A stretch of DNA of 64,000 nucleotides from Epsilonproteobacteria bacterium UBA4036 (GTDB lineage: Bacteria; Campylobacterota; Campylobacteria; Campylobacterales; Arcobacteraceae): the NCBI GenBank assembly GCA_002382325.1, contig DGAG01000007.1, positions 1 through 64,000 of the forward strand. Reading direction: 5' to 3'. Positions within the stretch are counted from its first letter, which is position 1, and every line of letters starts with the position of its first letter. The translations under genes and the position numbers were made by a program. The notes under the pieces were generated by a model that did no database searches, had not been told where the DNA came from, and saw only the letters and a list, made by a program, of their open reading frames with translations. Shown one piece after another: positions 8,039 to 17,346 of this stretch.

Positions 8039-8602
8039 ATGACAAAATATATCTTTCTTTTTTTATTTTCTGTACTTTTAGTTGGATGTGCCCCCAATAG
8101 AGCTTTGAAATATTTTGAAAAAGAAGAATTTTATGCGAAAGCATTACAATATACCAACAAATGTGATATTGTTTATGAGGATCAAGTTAAAGTGATGGTA
8201 ACAGCAACGTATTTAAACTCAGTTGATTCTCAATGGAATGATGAAAATGAGAATTTTATTGTGGGGGTTTATGTGGTAGAAACCGAAAACAATAATAGAT
8301 CTTTTTATCCCAATGAAGCCTTTGATTTAACACTTAATAACAGTGCGTATATTACGATTAATTCGATAAAAAAAGAGAATGAAATGTTCCATAATACTCC
8401 TTTATATAACCCTTGGGCTGACTATTTTATGGTTAAATTTAAACCCGCTGAAATACAAACCAATGTCATTAAAGTTAAATTACTGAATAATACGTACGAC
8501 TCAAAAAAACAAAAAGAAGAGCTTCCTAAACCTTATGAGTTAAAATTAAAACTTAACCACACTACTTTGGGAAGTTGTGAGATAAGTTTTCAAGAAGAGT
8601 AG
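8039..8602 (+). CDS. Putative lipoprotein of unknown function
   Basis: The 187-residue product opens with a signal peptide ending in a lipobox (SVLLVGCAPN, Cys17), so it should be a lipidated envelope protein. The rest is a soluble, probably beta-rich domain with no motif I recognise. A gene with the same features lies between mobB and slt in Campylobacter as I recall. Its 3' end overlaps the convergent slt gene by 41 bases. An AGGGTG ribosome site precedes the ATG. Confidence 0.8.
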   Translation: MTKYIFLFLFSVLLVGCAPNRALKYFEKEEFYAKALQYTNKCDIVYEDQVKVMVTATYLNSVDSQWNDENENFIVGVYVVETENNNRSFYPNEAFDLTLNNSAYITINSIKKENEMFHNTPLYNPWADYFMVKFKPAEIQTNVIKVKLLNNTYDSKKQKEELPKPYELKLKLNHTTLGSCEISFQEE

Positions 8603-10205
8603 TTAAAGAGAGTTTTTCAGTTTTATTCAAATAATTATAATAAATAACATAATTGGCCAAGACATCTTTTCCATACTCTCTTGATTCATCATTGGACATA
8701 AGCTCCATACTTAAAAAAGGCTCAAAAGGGTGCTTACTTTGAGCAAACCCTTTTTCAATGGTTCTTTTCATAAAACCAATTCCTCCATTATACGCATAGG
8801 CAATAAACAAAGGATTCACCAAATGTTTTTCTAAATAATCCAAGTGATAATTGGCATACTTTAAATTGACTTTAGGGTTAAATTGGTCATAGATATTATA
8901 AGTTTCATTGAGTGCTTTTGCAATAGTTTGGCTTAAAAAGGGCATGATTTGCATAACCCCTAAGGCATAAGAAGAAGAGACAGCCGTTGGAATAAAATGA
9001 CTCTCTTTTTTTGCTAAGGCGTAGATTAAAGCTTGTCGTTTAAGATCATAGTTTTTTAAAGATTCTTTATAAGGGGTAATAAAATAAAAGGTTTGAAAAC
9101 CACTTATTTTTTCATACATATATGCCAAATGAGGTAAGGTCTCTTTCGTATGAAAAAGAGTTTCATACTCCAAGGCACTTTTTAAAGGGGCGTTGATGAT
9201 TTCAAGCCACGCAAAAGGATCTTTGGGATTAAAAACAGTGGATTTGTTTTGAGAAGTGATGGTTATATCATATTGAACATTGGTGATTTTTTTCTTAAGT
9301 AACTCTTTGGCATAGAGGGAATAAAGGTTGATATCATAACTGTTGCTTAATGTTTCAAGCAGTTCAGTATTTTGGGTGAGTTTATATTGCCAAAAAAGAA
9401 TTTTATCTTTATCTTTTTTGAAATATGCTTTGAGATTCGCTCGTTCTAAAAAAGATAAAGCCAACTCTTTTTGTTCATATTGTAATGCATTAAGTGCCAA
9501 GAAAAAAAGAGATTGAAAGCTTAATTGTTTTAAGGACTCTTTTTCAAAAGGGATTAACAAGGCTTCTTGTAAGTTATTGAGTGAATGATTGGTGGTAATA
9601 CGTTTAATGGTTTGATTAAATTGTGAAAATGAGGTGAGTTTTAAAAGAATATTACTTGGAATTTTATAATTTAAATAGTGTTCAATAAAACTCATATTTA
9701 TGCCATTAAAAATCTCGAAAAAGAGTTCAGGTGATGCCGATAATAATTTTGTAAAAGGTAAAGGAGCATTAAGAATTTTTAACATTGCTACTTTTTGAGG
9801 GTAGTGTGTTGTTAAAATATCCATAGCCACTTTTTTTTCTTGATAGTTTAATAAGAGGGCTTTACTGGGTGTTAATCCCAAGCTTAAACAATCACTGGAT
9901 GTATGCAATAACTCAGTTGCAGAGGCATTCATACATTGAAATACGGCATAAGTTTCATCGTGATTTATTTTTTGGGCATATAAGGCAAAAAGAGTGCTAT
10001 TGACATTTTTTGCTTCACCTAAAGCAAAAGCCACTTCATGGGGTGTAACCTCTTGTTGTAAAAACTGCCAAATATAGAAATCTTTTGTGATGCTTCGTGG
10101 CTTGTTTTCAAGCCACTGTAAAGTAAGAGAATCTTGAGCCTTTAAAGAAGAGGCTAAAAGTAAAATAAAGAGTAAAAAAGTCCTAAAAAGAGGGTTGTTT
10201 TTCAT
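8562..10205 (-). CDS. slt: Soluble lytic murein transglycosylase
   Basis: The 547-residue product begins with a signal peptide (MKNNPLFRTFLLFILLLASSLKAQ). It continues with an alpha-helical superhelix region and ends in a GEWL-like SLT domain from about residue 385. The domain shows the catalytic Glu in ALAKKESHF, the substrate motif YALGVMQIMP, and AYAYNGG. It cleaves the MurNAc-GlcNAc bond in the periplasm, forming 1,6-anhydro ends. It is the last gene of the bamA-to-slt operon and begins 1 base after yggT. Confidence 0.92.
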   Translation of the reverse strand: MKNNPLFRTFLLFILLLASSLKAQDSLTLQWLENKPRSITKDFYIWQFLQQEVTPHEVAFALGEAKNVNSTLFALYAQKINHDETYAVFQCMNASATELLHTSSDCLSLGLTPSKALLLNYQEKKVAMDILTTHYPQKVAMLKILNAPLPFTKLLSASPELFFEIFNGINMSFIEHYLNYKIPSNILLKLTSFSQFNQTIKRITTNHSLNNLQEALLIPFEKESLKQLSFQSLFFLALNALQYEQKELALSFLERANLKAYFKKDKDKILFWQYKLTQNTELLETLSNSYDINLYSLYAKELLKKKITNVQYDITITSQNKSTVFNPKDPFAWLEIINAPLKSALEYETLFHTKETLPHLAYMYEKISGFQTFYFITPYKESLKNYDLKRQALIYALAKKESHFIPTAVSSSYALGVMQIMPFLSQTIAKALNETYNIYDQFNPKVNLKYANYHLDYLEKHLVNPLFIAYAYNGGIGFMKRTIEKGFAQSKHPFEPFLSMELMSNDESREYGKDVLANYVIYYNYLNKTEKLSLTTLLENLSHNFPK

Positions 10206-10206
10206 T

Positions 10207-10488
10207 TTACATCATTGAAGCAAAAAGTCTTCCTAAAAAAGTTTCAAGGAAAATCAGAATAAAAATAACAATAACAGGTGCTAAATCCATCCCCCCAATA
10301 ACAGTTGGAATAAATCTTCGAACCAAAGCATACGCAGGTTGAGTGAGTCGTTCTAACATTTGTACAATGGGATTATATGGATCGGGGCGTACCCAGCTTA
10401 AAATAGCAGCAATAATAATTACCCATTTATACAATGAAATAACACCAAGAATAACAACAGCAATTGAGCTTAATAGAGCATCGATCAT
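10207..10488 (-). CDS. yggT: YggT family membrane protein
   Basis: This is a 93-residue protein with two membrane helices flanking the family signature region (ILSWVRPDPYNPIVQMLERLTQPAYALVRRF). That pattern defines the YggT/CCB3 family, which has been linked to osmotic adaptation, cell division placement or cytochrome maturation in different lineages. Its start overlaps the end of the gltX paralogue by 4 bases. Its role here is unknown. Confidence 0.88.
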   Translation of the reverse strand: MIDALLSSIAVVILGVISLYKWVIIIAAILSWVRPDPYNPIVQMLERLTQPAYALVRRFIPTVIGGMDLAPVIVIFILIFLETFLGRLFASMM

Positions 10489-11750
10489 TTTATAATTTCT
10501 CCTAAATAGTTTTTGATATAGGTATAAATCTTACGTATATCTACTTTTGTGGTTTCACCTGTTAAAATATAGTGTAAAGCAAGTGAAATCTCTTCTTCAG
10601 TAAGGTTTGTTTGTTTGATTAAATAAGCCTTTAACTCATTAAATTCTTCAAAAAAAGGTGCATTTTTTAAATGTTGTTGAAGAAGTGTGATTTGTGTTTC
10701 AAGTATTGGTAAGCTTGGCTTAGTTGAAAAAATCGCATCAATCTTTGATTTAATTTCAGTCAGTGTTGAACACTCATTTAAATAAAGTTTTCCCAATTTT
10801 CCAATATCTTCATCGGCAAAGCCAAGAAGTTTAGACAATCTCATATTATCCATTGTTTCTAAATGTTTTTGATTGATAACTCTTAATGTATCCATCTCAA
10901 ATAAAGATGGAGTTTGTGAAAGATTTTCAATACTAAACCAAGAAATAGCCTCTTCTAAAGTGAAAATTTCTGTTGGAGTTTTATTGCCCAATAAAACTAA
11001 ATAATTGGCAATGGCTGCAGGTAAAAACCCTTGTGAAATAAGTGATTGTACACTTTGTTCATTTTCAACTATGGGAAGATGAATGTAGTTTATCTCTTGT
11101 GTATATCCCAAAAGTTTTCGAATATAGATCTGTTTGGGGGTATTTGATAAATGTCGTTCGCTTTGAATAACGGTGGTAATATTGTATAACATATCATCAA
11201 TCGCACAAGCATAGTTGTATGTGGGTGTTTTATCATGATTTAGAATAATAAAAGCATCCACTTCTTCAGGTGTATAGTCAAACTCACCTCTGAGTAAATC
11301 ATTAAAACGAATCGTTTCATTGGGCATTTTAATTCGTACAGTAAAAGGGGCATTGGTATTTAATACCGTTTCATCACTTAATGTAGCACAAAACCCATCA
11401 TAATGAGGAATTTCATTTTTCTCAATGGCTTGGGTGTAGAGTTCTTCCAGTTTTTCTTTTGAACAAAAACAAGAAAATGCTTTTTTTTGTGTCAGCAGTT
11501 GCATTGCCATTTTTTGATGGTATTTTAAATTTTCACTTTGATACACCACTCGAGAATAATCAATCGAAAAAAGATTTAATATCTCTAAAATCTCTTTATC
11601 TTTATCGTCAATGCTTTTCTCGTTATCGCTTTGTTCCATTCGAATCAATAACTCTTCTTTTGATTGCTTCGATAAAATGTAATTGAATAAAGCAATTCGT
11701 AAACTTTCTATACTCATATCACCTGTTGGACTGGATGCAAATCTTAACAC
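10485..11750 (-). CDS. Glutamyl-tRNA synthetase paralogue without HIGH and KMSKS
   Basis: The 421-residue product aligns along its length with Campylobacterota GltX, including SSPTGD, YDGFC, the PTYNYACAIDDM block and the helical C-terminus. The catalytic signatures are altered. The HIGH position reads SIES (residues 13-16), RIEDTD reads RMEQSD (37-42), and the RGEDH stretch that contacts glutamate reads QSERH (196-200). The loop expected to carry KMSKR between HLPI and the C-terminal helices is missing (HLPIVENEQSVQSL, 225-236). The frame is intact and embedded in an operon, so it does not look like a fresh pseudogene. It is probably not an active synthetase. Confidence 0.8.
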   Translation of the reverse strand: MLRFASSPTGDMSIESLRIALFNYILSKQSKEELLIRMEQSDNEKSIDDKDKEILEILNLFSIDYSRVVYQSENLKYHQKMAMQLLTQKKAFSCFCSKEKLEELYTQAIEKNEIPHYDGFCATLSDETVLNTNAPFTVRIKMPNETIRFNDLLRGEFDYTPEEVDAFIILNHDKTPTYNYACAIDDMLYNITTVIQSERHLSNTPKQIYIRKLLGYTQEINYIHLPIVENEQSVQSLISQGFLPAAIANYLVLLGNKTPTEIFTLEEAISWFSIENLSQTPSLFEMDTLRVINQKHLETMDNMRLSKLLGFADEDIGKLGKLYLNECSTLTEIKSKIDAIFSTKPSLPILETQITLLQQHLKNAPFFEEFNELKAYLIKQTNLTEEEISLALHYILTGETTKVDIRKIYTYIKNYLGEIIK

Positions 11751-11751
11751 A

Positions 11752-13056
11752 TTATTTCCTTACAATAGAAAAAGACAAATGAGTAATCTCATCGTGTGAT
11801 TTGATAAAAGCATTGAGTTCATCAAGCTCCAACTTTTCGATTTTTTCCAATTCAAGTTGGGCAAAATTGGGTTCTAATCCTCGGTAATAATAAGTAAATG
11901 CACGATTAAGTCGTTGGCTTAGAGTTTCAGTTCGTAACGGTTCACTGCCCATTAAGAATTTTTTTGCACTCTCTAACTCTTTTTGTGTTACACCAGTTTT
12001 TACAAATTGGGCAATTAAACTTTGTACCAATTCTTGAGCTTCTTGAGCACTTTCAAGTTTGGTTTGTAAATATCCTGTAAAAGAGGAGTGTGATTTATTA
12101 ATGGCAACTGAGCCATACGCACTGTAGGCTAAACCACGCTTTACACGTATCTCTTCCATGAGACGACTTCCAAAACCACTTCCTCCTAAAATAAAAGAAG
12201 CCACTTTTGCAATATAGGTATTTTCATCTTGAGCATCCATATAAAAAGGGCTTCCAAAATAGATATAGGCTTGTTGTGTCTCTTTTATCTCTTCTTTAAC
12301 CTGAGCATTTGCATTGGCTTGAATAGTGGTTAAACTCTTCTTTTTCCCATTGGGCAGTATCTTTAAAACAGATGGAATATTTTTTGTCAGTTCTTCAAAC
12401 GTAATATCTCCTCCGGCAACAACAATAAGATTTTCTAAGATGAGATTTTTTTCAATAAACTTTTTAACATCTTTAAGTTCAATGTTTGCAAGAGATTCAA
12501 TCGTTCCACTGGAAGGATTTTCTAAAGGAGTACCTTGAAATAAAAGTCGATTTAAATTATTCCTAGCAACATAATCAAAATCATTCTCTTTTCGTTTTAA
12601 ACCACCTATGAGAGTGGTTTTGATTTTTTCAATACTTTGTTTCGAATAATTGGGGTCTTTTAACAGTTCTTCAAGCAATTTTAGAGCAGTTTTATACTCA
12701 CTTTTTAAGCTTGAAAGTTCAATAACAAAGGTTTCAAATCCATTAGAGGCATGCAGTGAAATCGCTTGATTCTCAAGTTTTTGTGCAAACTTTACACTGC
12801 CTAATGCTTTGGTACCTTCATTTAAAAGTTTGGCACTTAAATTGGCTAATCCGCTTTTATCATTGTCTTGAATGTATCCTGCATTTTTAAATACCAACTG
12901 TAAATTAAACGTAGGTAGGGTTGAATTTTCTTCAAATACCACGGGAATATCTAAATTATTTGTTTGAATATGCTTAATTGTTGCACTCATTAAAAATCCT
13001 TGTGTCAATATAAAAATGAATAGAGTAGAAAAAAGTATGTTTTTTTGTTTTAACAT
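11752..13056 (-). CDS. M16 family peptidase-like protein, probably non-catalytic
   Basis: The product has about 434 residues when started at MLKQKN (13056), which has an AAAGG site and directly follows mqnC. A hydrophobic signal segment opens it. It has the two-lobed M16 (insulinase/processing peptidase) layout, including the typical GGSGFGSRLMEEIRVKRGLAYS block in the second half. The zinc motif HxxEH expected near residue 55-65 is replaced by GLANLSAKLLNEG, with no His ligands. It is likely periplasmic and may act as a partner subunit or binding protein. Helicobacter has an M16 gene at the same place. Confidence 0.82.
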   Translation of the reverse strand: MLKQKNILFSTLFIFILTQGFLMSATIKHIQTNNLDIPVVFEENSTLPTFNLQLVFKNAGYIQDNDKSGLANLSAKLLNEGTKALGSVKFAQKLENQAISLHASNGFETFVIELSSLKSEYKTALKLLEELLKDPNYSKQSIEKIKTTLIGGLKRKENDFDYVARNNLNRLLFQGTPLENPSSGTIESLANIELKDVKKFIEKNLILENLIVVAGGDITFEELTKNIPSVLKILPNGKKKSLTTIQANANAQVKEEIKETQQAYIYFGSPFYMDAQDENTYIAKVASFILGGSGFGSRLMEEIRVKRGLAYSAYGSVAINKSHSSFTGYLQTKLESAQEAQELVQSLIAQFVKTGVTQKELESAKKFLMGSEPLRTETLSQRLNRAFTYYYRGLEPNFAQLELEKIEKLELDELNAFIKSHDEITHLSFSIVRK

Positions 13057-13057
13057 C

Positions 13058-14116
13058 TTAAAACCTTTGCAGTATTTCGTATGCAGTGTTTCTTTTTGCA
13101 GGATTTTCACCCACATCTTTTATGAGTTTAATCATCTCTTCTTGGTTCATTCTGTTTTTAGCTCCAGCTGCAGAAACAACATTTTCTTCCATCATGGTAC
13201 TTCCTAAATCATTGGCTCCAAATTTTAGCGCCATTTGACCAATATAGCTTCCTTGCGTTACCCAAGAACTTTGAATGTTTTTAAAGTTATCCAAATACAA
13301 TCGTGCTACAGCCAAAAGCCTTAAGTATCGGTTTGACGATTGAGGTTGAATATGAGGCATCTCTTGAAGAAGTTTGGTATTGGCACTTTGAAACGACCAT
13401 AAAATAAAGGCTCTAAATCCACCTGTTTTATCTTGTAAGGTGCGTATTTTTTCCCAATGCTCAATAATCTCTTCATTGGTTTCAACTGTGCCAAACATCA
13501 TGGTGGCGGTAGTTTTCATATTGATACTGTGTGCCGTTTCATGCACTTTTAGCCATTTGGCTGAATCGAGTTTTTTAGGAGCAACTAAATCTCGTACTCT
13601 ATCACTTAATATCTCAGCCCCAGCACCAGGAATTGAACTTAATCCTTTTTCTTGAAGTCGTGTTAAGACTTCCAAATAGGTCAATTTTGAAATTTTGGCA
13701 ATATAATCAATCTCAATGGCAGAAAATGAGTGCAAGGTAATTTGAGGAAATTTGGTATGAATATGTTCAACCAAATCTTCATAAAACTCAATTGTAAGTT
13801 TGGGATGAACTCCTCCTTGCATTAAAATTTGAGTTCCTCCCACAGCAAGAAGTTCTTCAATTTTTTGATCAATCTCGTCGTAGCTTAGAATATACGCATC
13901 GTCATCGCGTCCATGTCGATAAAAAGCACAAAATTTACAATCCACAAAACAGACATTGGTGTAGTTGATATTTCTATCAACGACAAAGGTGGTGATTTTT
14001 TTAGGATGAAGTTGTTGCTTTTTTGCAAAGGCTAACTCTCCTAGTTCTAACAAAGGCATGTTTTCAAGTAAATCCAATGCCTCTTTATTACTCAAACGTC
14101 TATTTAAATCAAACAT
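13058..14116 (-). CDS. mqnC: Cyclic dehypoxanthine futalosine synthase
   Basis: This 352-residue radical SAM enzyme has the cluster motif NVCFVDCKFCAFYR (C-x3-C-x2-C), then GGTQILMQGGVHP and GAGAEILSDRVR. These are typical of MqnC, which closes the ring of dehypoxanthine futalosine in the alternative menaquinone route used by Campylobacterota. MqnE differs in its cluster region, so I prefer MqnC. It overlaps bamA by one base and is followed directly by the M16 gene, the same order as in Helicobacter. Confidence 0.93.
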   Translation of the reverse strand: MFDLNRRLSNKEALDLLENMPLLELGELAFAKKQQLHPKKITTFVVDRNINYTNVCFVDCKFCAFYRHGRDDDAYILSYDEIDQKIEELLAVGGTQILMQGGVHPKLTIEFYEDLVEHIHTKFPQITLHSFSAIEIDYIAKISKLTYLEVLTRLQEKGLSSIPGAGAEILSDRVRDLVAPKKLDSAKWLKVHETAHSINMKTTATMMFGTVETNEEIIEHWEKIRTLQDKTGGFRAFILWSFQSANTKLLQEMPHIQPQSSNRYLRLLAVARLYLDNFKNIQSSWVTQGSYIGQMALKFGANDLGSTMMEENVVSAAGAKNRMNQEEMIKLIKDVGENPAKRNTAYEILQRF

Positions 14117-16368
14117 TAAAAACTGGTTCCTAAACTGAATTCAAAAGTAGAAGTTTTGTCCCCTGGTTCATCATCAAGAGGTTGTGAGAAGATAAATTGT
14201 AAAGGACCAACAGGAGAAATCCATTCAATAAGTGCTCCTGTACCGCTTCGTTTAATTTCAGAGAATGAATCTTTTCCAATCATCCCATAATCATAAAACA
14301 CACCCCATCTCATTTTTGCAGAATCAACAAGTGGGAAATTTAGCTCAAAACCATTGGTGAAAACATTTTTAAAAGCTTCATCGTTATCTGCATCATCATA
14401 ATCTGGTCCAAATGCATACGATTCGTATCCTCTTAACGATTTAGGCCCTCCCATATAAAAAGAACTTCCATAAGGAACCATACCATTATCAACAATGACT
14501 TTGACTTGTCCTCGATATCTGAAAACCGCATCCCAATCAATGATATTTTCTAAATCGTAATAGTATTTAAAATAAGTTGAACTCTCTAAATATTTGGCAT
14601 CACCACCGACTCCTGCAAACTCTAAAGATGTTCCGACATTAAATCCATTTTTAGGAAAGTAATAATCATCGGTGTTGTTATAATTAATGTAAGGGGTTAA
14701 AGAACTTAATATATAATCTTCACTGGGTCTTTGATGCCCTGTATAAGAAGAGGAATAATCATAATCTTCTTTAATGCTTTCAAGTTTATAATCCAATCCT
14801 GCATAAAGATTTCTTACCAACTCTTTTCCTGCTCCAATAACGAACCCTGTGGTTTGTTTATCCAATTCATAATCACCATAGTCATTGCTGTGGTCAATGT
14901 CAAAAGTGCTGTTATAAACCTTGACTTTCCCATTATATTCACTGTCTTTAATAGCAGGATTGGCTAATGAAATAGAGTAGTTGTTTCGTTTATCTGAGGT
15001 ATCAACAGAAAATCCCAGATTTAATCCCGAACCAAAAATGTTTCGGTCTTGAATAGAAGCATTGATAATAAACCCATCATATGAGCCATATCCTCCCCCT
15101 AAAATCAAAGAACCCGTTGCCATCTCTTTGACTTTGACGACTAAATCCATTTTGTCTTCAGAGATTCTTTTTTGGTCAATCGTTACATCTTCAAAAAAAC
15201 CGCTTCGTTTGAGTTTTAAAATTGAATCTTTGTAATCGGTTAAACTGAACAAATCCCCATGCGATAAATAGACATCTCGTCTGATAACTCTGTCAAGAGT
15301 TTTGGTGTTTCCTGAGATAAAGACATCATTGATATAGACTTTTTCTCCGGGAATAACTGAAAAAATAACATCAGCTTTGTTGTTTTGAGTATCTTTTTTA
15401 ATATCATATTTAACTTGAGTAAAAGCGTATCCTAAATCAGCCACTTGTGTTTTGATATATTCCGAGTCTTCTCTGAGTTTTTTAATGTTAAAAGTTTTAT
15501 CTTTTTTAAGTTTCAGTTCTGAGTAAAGTGTTTGTGGGTCTAAAATAGACGCATCCAAATAAATGGTGATTTCGCCAACGTTATATTGAGTTCCCTCTTC
15601 AATAAAAAAGTCTAATTTGGCTTCATTGGATGAGAAATCGACTTTCAAAAAAGGAGATTTAACAACAGAATCTAAAAAGCCATGCTCAAAATAGAGTTCA
15701 TTGATTCGCAAGTTTTCATAGGGAAGTTGTTCAATTTGTGCTTCACCGTCACTTTGTCCAAACCACCAAGTGACGAAATCCTCTTCTTTATTTGCCGTTA
15801 CAAGTTCAAAATCACTTTCATCTAAAGAAGTTGCCCCATGATAATTGACTTTTTTAATAATGATTTCATCGCCTTTATTCACTTCAATGTTTAATGCTAC
15901 AGAATCATCATTGAGTTGTTCCACTTCAATTTCAACAACAGAATTGACATACCCTTCTCGTTGAAGTTCTGTTAATAACGCTTCTTTGGCTTGTTGTACT
16001 TTTGATTTGGTGTACATGGTCCCTTTACCTAAACCAATACGTTTTATGACCTCTTGAATATCATCTTGTCTTGATTTATACCCGCTCATTTCAACATTGG
16101 CAACCGAAGGTTTCTCTTTAAAAATAAACTCTAAAATGCCATTATTGTCAACGGCTTGTATATCATCAAAATAACCAAATTTGTAAAAAGCTTTTACTGC
16201 TTGATTGACTTTATTTATATCTAAGGTATCACCTTCACTGATGTTGGCAGTTTCTGCAGCAATCTCGGTTGAAATTCTTGAAAGGTTTTTAAACTCAATT
16301 TTTTGAATTGTTTGCGCACTTAATGCAGTGGCTAAAGCGATAGATATAAAAGCAACACTTTTTTTCAC
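14116..16368 (-). CDS. bamA: Outer membrane protein assembly factor BamA
   Basis: The 750-residue product has a signal peptide (MKKSVAFISIALATALSAQ), five POTRA repeats to about residue 420, and a C-terminal 16-strand barrel that ends in Phe (FSLGTSF), as outer membrane substrates do. The conserved barrel motif MGGPKSLRGYE near residue 635 matches the VRGF/Y-type loop that folds back into the channel. It inserts beta-barrel proteins into the outer membrane. It is the first gene of the operon running to slt. Confidence 0.96.
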   Translation of the reverse strand: MKKSVAFISIALATALSAQTIQKIEFKNLSRISTEIAAETANISEGDTLDINKVNQAVKAFYKFGYFDDIQAVDNNGILEFIFKEKPSVANVEMSGYKSRQDDIQEVIKRIGLGKGTMYTKSKVQQAKEALLTELQREGYVNSVVEIEVEQLNDDSVALNIEVNKGDEIIIKKVNYHGATSLDESDFELVTANKEEDFVTWWFGQSDGEAQIEQLPYENLRINELYFEHGFLDSVVKSPFLKVDFSSNEAKLDFFIEEGTQYNVGEITIYLDASILDPQTLYSELKLKKDKTFNIKKLREDSEYIKTQVADLGYAFTQVKYDIKKDTQNNKADVIFSVIPGEKVYINDVFISGNTKTLDRVIRRDVYLSHGDLFSLTDYKDSILKLKRSGFFEDVTIDQKRISEDKMDLVVKVKEMATGSLILGGGYGSYDGFIINASIQDRNIFGSGLNLGFSVDTSDKRNNYSISLANPAIKDSEYNGKVKVYNSTFDIDHSNDYGDYELDKQTTGFVIGAGKELVRNLYAGLDYKLESIKEDYDYSSSYTGHQRPSEDYILSSLTPYINYNNTDDYYFPKNGFNVGTSLEFAGVGGDAKYLESSTYFKYYYDLENIIDWDAVFRYRGQVKVIVDNGMVPYGSSFYMGGPKSLRGYESYAFGPDYDDADNDEAFKNVFTNGFELNFPLVDSAKMRWGVFYDYGMIGKDSFSEIKRSGTGALIEWISPVGPLQFIFSQPLDDEPGDKTSTFEFSLGTSF

Positions 16369-16442
16369 AGTAATCCTTAGTAGTGTATGTATAAAATTAA
16401 AGTAGCTAATATAACTAAATAAACTTTATAGGATGGTTAAGA

Positions 16443-16448
16443 TATAAT
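16443..16448 (+). promoter_or_regulatory. Probable -10 box of tyrA
   Basis: TATAAT within GATATAATAAT lies 32 bases before the GTG start of tyrA and is followed by a T-rich stretch. It is in the divergent space between bamA and tyrA. Confidence 0.5.
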
Positions 16449-16479
16449 AATTTTTTTAATATTATTTAAAGGTAGAAAT

Positions 16480-17310
16480 GTGAATATAGGCATAGTTGGT
16501 CTGGGACTCATGGGAGGTTCCATTGCAAAAGCAGTTAAAAAATATGGTATTGCCAAAAATGTGTACGGTTATGTCAATAAAGAAGAGACCAAAAAAGAGG
16601 TACTTGAATTAAAATTAGTGGATGAAATTGTAGATTTAGAAACACTTAAAAAAGTTTCAGATGTCATTATTTTAGCCATTCCTGTCGATGCAATTATTGG
16701 GATGTTTCCTCAATTAATGGATATCAGTAAAGAGACAACGATTATCGATATGGGCTCCACCAAAGAGTTTATTGTGAACAATATTCCCTCACAAATTCGA
16801 GAAAACTTTATTGCAGCACATCCTATGACAGGAACCGAAAAATCAGGTCCAAAAGCAGCAATCGATGAGTTATATGAAGGCAAAACGGTGGTGTTATGTA
16901 ATTTGGAAAAAAATGAAAATAACCATGTCAATAGAGCGTTTCGTATTTTCCAAAGTATTGGGATGCGAATTGTGGTTATGGATGCGGTTGAACATGATAT
17001 TCATGCGTGTTTTATGTCACATTTACCCCATGCAATTTCATTTTCTTTGGCCAATACGGTTATGAATCATGAAGATGCAAAATCAATTATTGCTCTTGCT
17101 GCTGGTGGATTTAAAGACATGAGTCGAATTGCAAAATCAAGTCCTCAAATGTGGAGTGATATTTTTGGACAAAATAAAAAGAATCTTTTACATTCAATTG
17201 ATTTGTTTATGAATCATATGAATTTAGTCAAAGAGTTGGTTGAAAAAGATGACCATGAAAATCTAAAAAAATGGATGGAAAAAGCCAACAGTTTGCATGA
17301 AATTTTATAG
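16480..17310 (+). CDS. tyrA: Prephenate dehydrogenase
   Basis: The 276-residue product has an N-terminal NAD(P)-binding Rossmann motif (GIVGLGLMGGSIAKA). It is followed by the TyrA signature AAHPMTGTEKSGP (about residues 112-124) and HDIHACFMSHLPHAISFSLAN, which includes the catalytic His region. It converts prephenate to 4-hydroxyphenylpyruvate in tyrosine synthesis. There is no fused chorismate mutase or ACT domain. The start is GTG, with AAAGG 6 bases upstream. Confidence 0.94.
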   Translation: MNIGIVGLGLMGGSIAKAVKKYGIAKNVYGYVNKEETKKEVLELKLVDEIVDLETLKKVSDVIILAIPVDAIIGMFPQLMDISKETTIIDMGSTKEFIVNNIPSQIRENFIAAHPMTGTEKSGPKAAIDELYEGKTVVLCNLEKNENNHVNRAFRIFQSIGMRIVVMDAVEHDIHACFMSHLPHAISFSLANTVMNHEDAKSIIALAAGGFKDMSRIAKSSPQMWSDIFGQNKKNLLHSIDLFMNHMNLVKELVEKDDHENLKKWMEKANSLHEIL

Positions 17311-17320
17311 TTAAATTGTG

Positions 17321-17326
17321 TATAAT
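17321..17326 (+). promoter_or_regulatory. Probable -10 box of luxP-luxQ
   Basis: TATAAT in GTGTATAATAAT sits in the 36-base gap between tyrA and luxP, followed by AAAGGAT and the ATG at 17347. The pair therefore probably has its own promoter with a very short leader. Confidence 0.5.
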
Positions 17327-17346
17327 AATTTTCAAAGGATACGCCA

